In this document: one piece after another, positions 50,201 to 56,200 of the stretch
Layout: the number at the start of each line of letters is the position of its first letter
How positions within the stretch are numbered: position 1 is the first letter of the stretch
From: Limnephilus marmoratus
Taxonomy: Eukaryota; Arthropoda; Insecta; Trichoptera; Limnephilidae
DNA length: 64,000 bases
Direction: 5' to 3'
NCBI GenBank assembly: GCA_917880885.1
Contig: OU862913.1
Span: forward strand, 28,157,286 to 28,221,285
Notes under the pieces: model-generated
Told to the model about the DNA's origin: nothing
The model's database searches: none
What the model saw: only the letters and a program-made list of their open reading frames with translations
Translations under genes and position numbers: made by a program

Positions 50201-53200
50201 TAAATAATCCAAAATCTATTTGGAAGGGGGGTATGGGTACCGCCGCCCCTGCAACCATTTATTGGATAACCAACACCCTTGCCATAAGTCATCCCACGTG
50301 GTTAACTACGTTTGGTGAATTAGTAGGGGTGCCTGAACAAGGATGTGTTCATGGGATAAGGTTTGTCTGGATATGGGGACGAATGATCTGGACATACCGA
50401 ACTCTAGATTCCTACTCACCCCTCTTTCCTTTTTACTTCTCAGAACTTAATTTCCTTCCTTTTCTTAAAAAAAACCCTCGATAACATCCCCAAAGATGAC
50501 ATAGGCCCCTGAGGGAAATTATTTTTCTCAGGGCCTCCTGGGTAGAACTAATGTAAAAAAAGACATCCTCAATTGGGGTTTTTGTTAGGCTGAAGGTAGT
50601 TGAGAGGGGTGGGAGATGGTGAAGAGGAAGGCGGGAAGTATTGTGCTATTCAGATTTGAACACCAAATATTGCCAAAGTCAATTCAATTCTGGATGCTCG
50701 TCTTACAGCAGGGCGATACTGACAGTATCTTTCACTCTGGAACATGCCGCAAATAAATACATTATTTTAAATTAATAAATTGTGAAATAACACATATTGA
50801 TCAAATAAAATTTACTTGCGCATGCCGGGATTTGATCCCGTGACCTCCGGCTTGCTAGTCGAGAGACTAACTCCTTCATTACGGAGGCCATCAATTTAAT
50901 TAATGCAATAATCCTCTTAATATTGTTTTATGCATTTAGTTTTGGTGGAGCCTAATATTGGACACCAAGAACTAGGTATTACGCTTAGCCATGTGGCCCT
51001 ATTAATATTATTAGATTAGCACATCAAAATTAAACACTGAAAACCACATTAAGGAATTAAAGCTTGTAACACGACAACACTTCAGTATACAAAACATGTA
51101 ACTAGAAGTGTAATGCTGTCCGAAACGTTGACTTAAAATGGACGGCATAATAACCCCAAAATGAATGCCATTATAAATTCTAATCATGTTGTAAAAATCA
51201 TCTTCCTAAGAGCTGCACTCTTACCAGTCACACAACATAACGCATATTGGAGGTGCAATAGTCCCACTGGTTCCAGGCAGCTGGAATCTTGTGCTTTAAT
51301 CTTGACAATTCAAAAGGATAAATCAGGTATTACTTTTGGAGCAATTTAAAACAATTTCACTTTCTCAGGGAATAATATGAAGAATGTTTGTGTTTCCAGG
51401 GATATTTAGGAATTGGCGAGGAAGACGACATCAGCTGGCAGGCCGCGGTGACCCTACTGAGTGACAGGTGGCTGGTGACTACTGCATACGTCATTGAAGC
51501 CGTTGGGTGAGTTTATTGTTTTATTAATTATAAATTGAACTCGTCTTGTAAATAATTATCAAAATGTTGAATGTAAATGAATATCTTATTTGGTTTGATA
51601 TTTGAATAAGATGAAGAAGTGACCGCTTTTAATTCTGTGTTAGAGTTGAGAAAGGTTTGAGTCACCTGTTGGGAGAAATAGATTTTTTAATGAATTCGAT
51701 ATATCGATGGTCCAGTTGATTAGTCACACATCTCCAAATACTATGTTTTGAGTTAATGGGGAAAGAAATATTTCAATTCTCACCATAAATCTAATATTAT
51801 TAACATGTGTCTGCGTTTTGCATATTAAATATGCCATAAAACAATACCGGGAGGCATAACGGTGTATTACATTAGCATGACATTTTGAAGTATTCTACAA
51901 GTGACCACTTCACTTAAGGTTTTAGTGCATGTCTAATAGATGTTGAGGTGTTTATGAGTAATCTGAGTATAGTAGCAGATAGAGGGGACACTAACACTAA
52001 CACATATAACTGTATAGTAGCAGATAGAGGGGACACTAACACTAACACATATAACTGTATAGTAGCAGATAGAGGGGACACTAACACTAACACATATAAC
52101 TGTATAGTAGCAGATAGAGGGGACACTAACACTAACACATATAACTGTATAGTAGCAGATAGAGGGGACACTAACACTAACACATATAACTGTATAGTAG
52201 CAGATAGAGGGGACACTAACATTAACACATATAACTGTATACTCAACTCTAATTTGGATTTATCGGAGATGTCTGACTAATCAACTGGATGATGGATATA
52301 ACAAATCTACTGAAAAGGTTCTAACATGTTTACTTTTAACAATCTAATTATAAACTCTTAATTTCAGAAATGAAATATTTCCTCATTTTTGGAGGCAAGT
52401 ATGGGTACCGCCGCCCCAGGAACCATTTATTGGATAACCAACACCTCTGCCATAGGTCACCCCAGTGGTTCGCTACGTTTGGTGACCTAGCAGGGGTGAC
52501 CGAGTTCATGGGGTGAGGTTTGTCAGGGTCTTGGCGGCCGATGTGTTTGCCCACGATCAAGAGACTGGTTGGGGAGATCTTTTGACGTCTCCAGCCAGAA
52601 TCCCTCGACCCGTCGCCTTGCACCTCAGTTGGAGGGATGGATTCATCCATTAATCTCCAGATTCCTACCCACCCCTCATACCTTTTTCCGTCCCAGAACT
52701 TCATCTGCTTCCATTCCTTAAAAATACCCGCCACACAGCATCCCCTAAGATTACATAAGCCTTGAGGAAAATTATTTTCGTCAGGGCTGTATAGAGTTAA
52801 TGTTTTTTTTGTTGCTAAAAACTGCGTTATGCTTTGCTGGTCAAAGTGATCAGATCTGAATAGACAGGTATTTCCCAACATTCCTCTTTCCCACATCCTT
52901 CCTCTTATCACTCCTTTCAGCATCTCAAAATTTCTCAAACATTGTTGCCATAATCCCACTCGCTCCGGGCAGTTGATACTATTGTGCGGCAAGAACAGAA
53001 AAAAGTATTTTAAAACGAGTTCAATAATAGTGTCGATTTCAGACAGATTTCAAAGGTAAAATTTATATCAAATTATTTTTCTATGCCCCGTCGATCAATC
53101 CGAACACCTGTAATATTCATTATTAGCTTCGCCAATATATTGTACATGGTGCCTCTCATGAGGTAGACAAGTGCGAACAAGTATCAAGGAATTTTATTAA

Positions 53201-56200
53201 TGAAATTTTAATGGAAATGTTTTTATAGTTAAAAATGATTTTGAAAGCTTAAAACAGTATCAGTTGTTTGGTGAGTGACCTCTGAATGGTGGTGACCTCG
53301 CCTCGCTGTGTTCTGTGAAGGCTATAGATACCTAGAGAGTACAGAGCTCCACAACTAGAGGTGTTACATTTAGATTTCAGAGAGTTAGTTCTGTGAAGGC
53401 TATAGATACCTAGAGAGTACAGAGCTCCACAACTAGAGGTGTTTCATTTAGATTTCAGAGAGTTAGTTCTGTGAAGGCTATAGATACCTAGAGAGTACAG
53501 AGCTCCACAACTAGAGGTGTTACATTTAGATTTCAGAGAGTTAGTTCTGTGAAGGCTATAGATACCTAGAGAGTACAGAGCTCCACAACTAGAGGTGTTA
53601 CATTTAGATTTCAGAGAGTTAGTTCTGTGAAGGCTATAGATACCTAGAGAGTACAGAGCTCCACAACTAGAGGTGTTACATTTAGATTTCAGAGAGTTAG
53701 TTCTGTGAAGGCTATAGATACCTAGAGAGTACAGAGCTCCACAACTAGAGGTGTTACATTTAGATTTCAGAGAGTTAGTTCTGTGAAGGCTATAGATACC
53801 TAGAGAGTACAGAGCTCCACAACTAGAGGTGTTACATTTAGATTTCAGAGAGTTAGTGAGAAGGATCAGGTTATCAAACCAAAAACAAAACTCAATGAAA
53901 TTATTTCAGGTTATGTTTTTTTTTTTACAGTGAATACCACACAAGAATCTCAACTGCTCCCGTCTGGAGCCAGTGAGACTATGTCATCCCCAATTGGGGT
54001 ATGTTGTGAGGCTGAAGGTAGTGGAGAGGGGAAGGAGGTGGGGAAGAGGAAGGATGGGAAGTACCTGGATATTCAGATCTGGTCACCCACGGCTAAAGCT
54101 ATTTTCAAGCAACGTTTCAATTCTGAATGGTGGTCTTACACCAGGGCGATACTAATATAGACCGAGAGGTCACGGGATTTTTCGTAACGATCATGGATAC
54201 GGTTAGATTTACTTTTATAGTTTGTAGAGCAGTCCCCTAATGTGAATGATGTCGGTCTGCATGCTCTCAGTGGTTGCAACTTCGAGTTATAGAGCTTACA
54301 AGAGGCTTTATTGTTGCGAAAAAAAAACGATCAGAGAAATGGTCAGTTTTGGTACATAGTCAAAGTATGGTGTCTCCACAGGTGAAACGAGTTGGTCTGC
54401 CTGCTCTAAGTGGTTGCATTTCAGAGTTATGATGCGCGCAAGTCACTGCATTGTTGCGAAAAAAAAACGATAACAGAAATGGTCAGTTTTAGTACCTATT
54501 CGAAGTATGGTGTCTCCGCAGGTGAAACGAGTTGGTCTGTCTGCTCTCAGTGGTTGTATTTTAGAGCTATCATTGTGTACGCAATACCCTTATTTGTGGA
54601 GAAAGAAGGGAGTATACTTCCCTGCATTTATTTGATTTCAAATTTTCAACCTGTTTTAAAAATAACAGGTTCTCTTCTCGCTCTTTGCCCGTAATGGGCC
54701 TTCAGTTTTTTTTAAAAATAACAGGTACCTACCCTACAGGTACCCCAACTGCCTCTTCTTACTCGTACATAATGTTAAGGCGCCAGTGCGAGAGGGTAAG
54801 ATACTGTTGTTCATTGAAGAAGTACTGTTTTTCGTCTGCATCAGACTTATCTGAATGAGGGAACCGACTACCAGATAAAGTATCCGATGTTACTGTAACG
54901 GAGTCAGAAAATGACAATATTTCTGGTGATGTCAGCGGTAAGTTTTATACAATTGCGGGTGTATAGGTAAAAATCGTTAGGAAACGCAAAGTTTGCATGT
55001 ATTTGTTTCTTATTAATGGCATATTACAAATTAAATTTTTTTTTTTTTTTCATAATTTTCTTTATAATAATTTTCATATCGTTATAATCTTCATTTTTTC
55101 TATTAGTCCAGTCAGTGGGGGATAAAAAAGGCATTTAGCTTGCAAAAGGTCATGTAGTAGCGATTTTGATATATGTTGTTTAGCCGCCATCTTGGATTGA
55201 AAGTGCCAAAGTTTTGTTTCTTTTTTCAAAATAATTCCTCCACGGTTGATTTTACAAAAAAAATGTTTATGGCAAATTTGAAGAAGACTAAAATATGTAC
55301 TTTTTTTATTTGATTTTTTTTTATTAATCTAATATACATATAATGCCTTACAGAGGTAGAAAGAAGATAATTTTGACATAAAAATCGTAAAACTCGAGTT
55401 TTCTTGATAAATTTTCTAAGAACATATTACACAATATCATTTTAACGTATTTCCACAACACAACATAATTATATAGCAAAATCTATTTCTCGTGTTACAT
55501 AGAGGAGAGAAAGATACGACAACACGTCGCGTACTTGCAGTCCTGACTGCAGCGTTGCCAGCTCAGGGTCTGTATTGCTACAGGCTAGGATCCCACTATG
55601 ACAAACTCGACGTCATCGAGTGCACGGATGAAACTACTTTATAGTGATAATGAACGTTTAGTAAGCCTTAAAAAAGCTGGTCTTCCAGTGCGTCTTCATC
55701 GAGTACACGAATGAAAACAACTTGATGCTAAACCAAAAGACATAGGAGATGTAGGAACACGCTTTCTTTTTGCTTTGTACGGGGGCGACATGGATGAGGA
55801 AACTTTGGAAGAAGTCCGTTACCAATGTTTTGCAAAGTCGACAACAAAAAGCAAATTCAATCTTGTCCCTTTGCCACCAACGAATGGTGCTGCACGGTAC
55901 CATGCATTTAGGACATCAAGTCCAAAAATGGTATGGAATCCAAAAAAATCCAGAAAATTGGGGCTGGAAATGTGACACTGATGGGCTTGTTCCAATACGA
56001 ATGACAAAGAAACCAGCACCCGTGACTTTATTAAAATTAATTTCTTGCAATTGAATATGAAGAGATTTTGTCAATGTAAACCCAGAACTTCAGTACCACA
56101 GGCAATGAGTCAGATCATGGCATTGATGACAAAGACTATTATTAATATGTCCATATCAACCAACCGGGATCAACACAAAATATTATTACGCAATAGCGAA

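Noticed and set aside
51914..52280. 110-residue repeat ORFs on both strands
   Set aside because: Six 45-bp units, open by length; not a gene.
52348..52992. 214-residue minus-strand ORF
   Set aside because: Antisense of SINE-A copy 5 and a SINE-B tail.
47990..53858. Repeat arrays as possible CRISPR
   Set aside because: Tandem units have no unique spacers; the sequence is eukaryotic.
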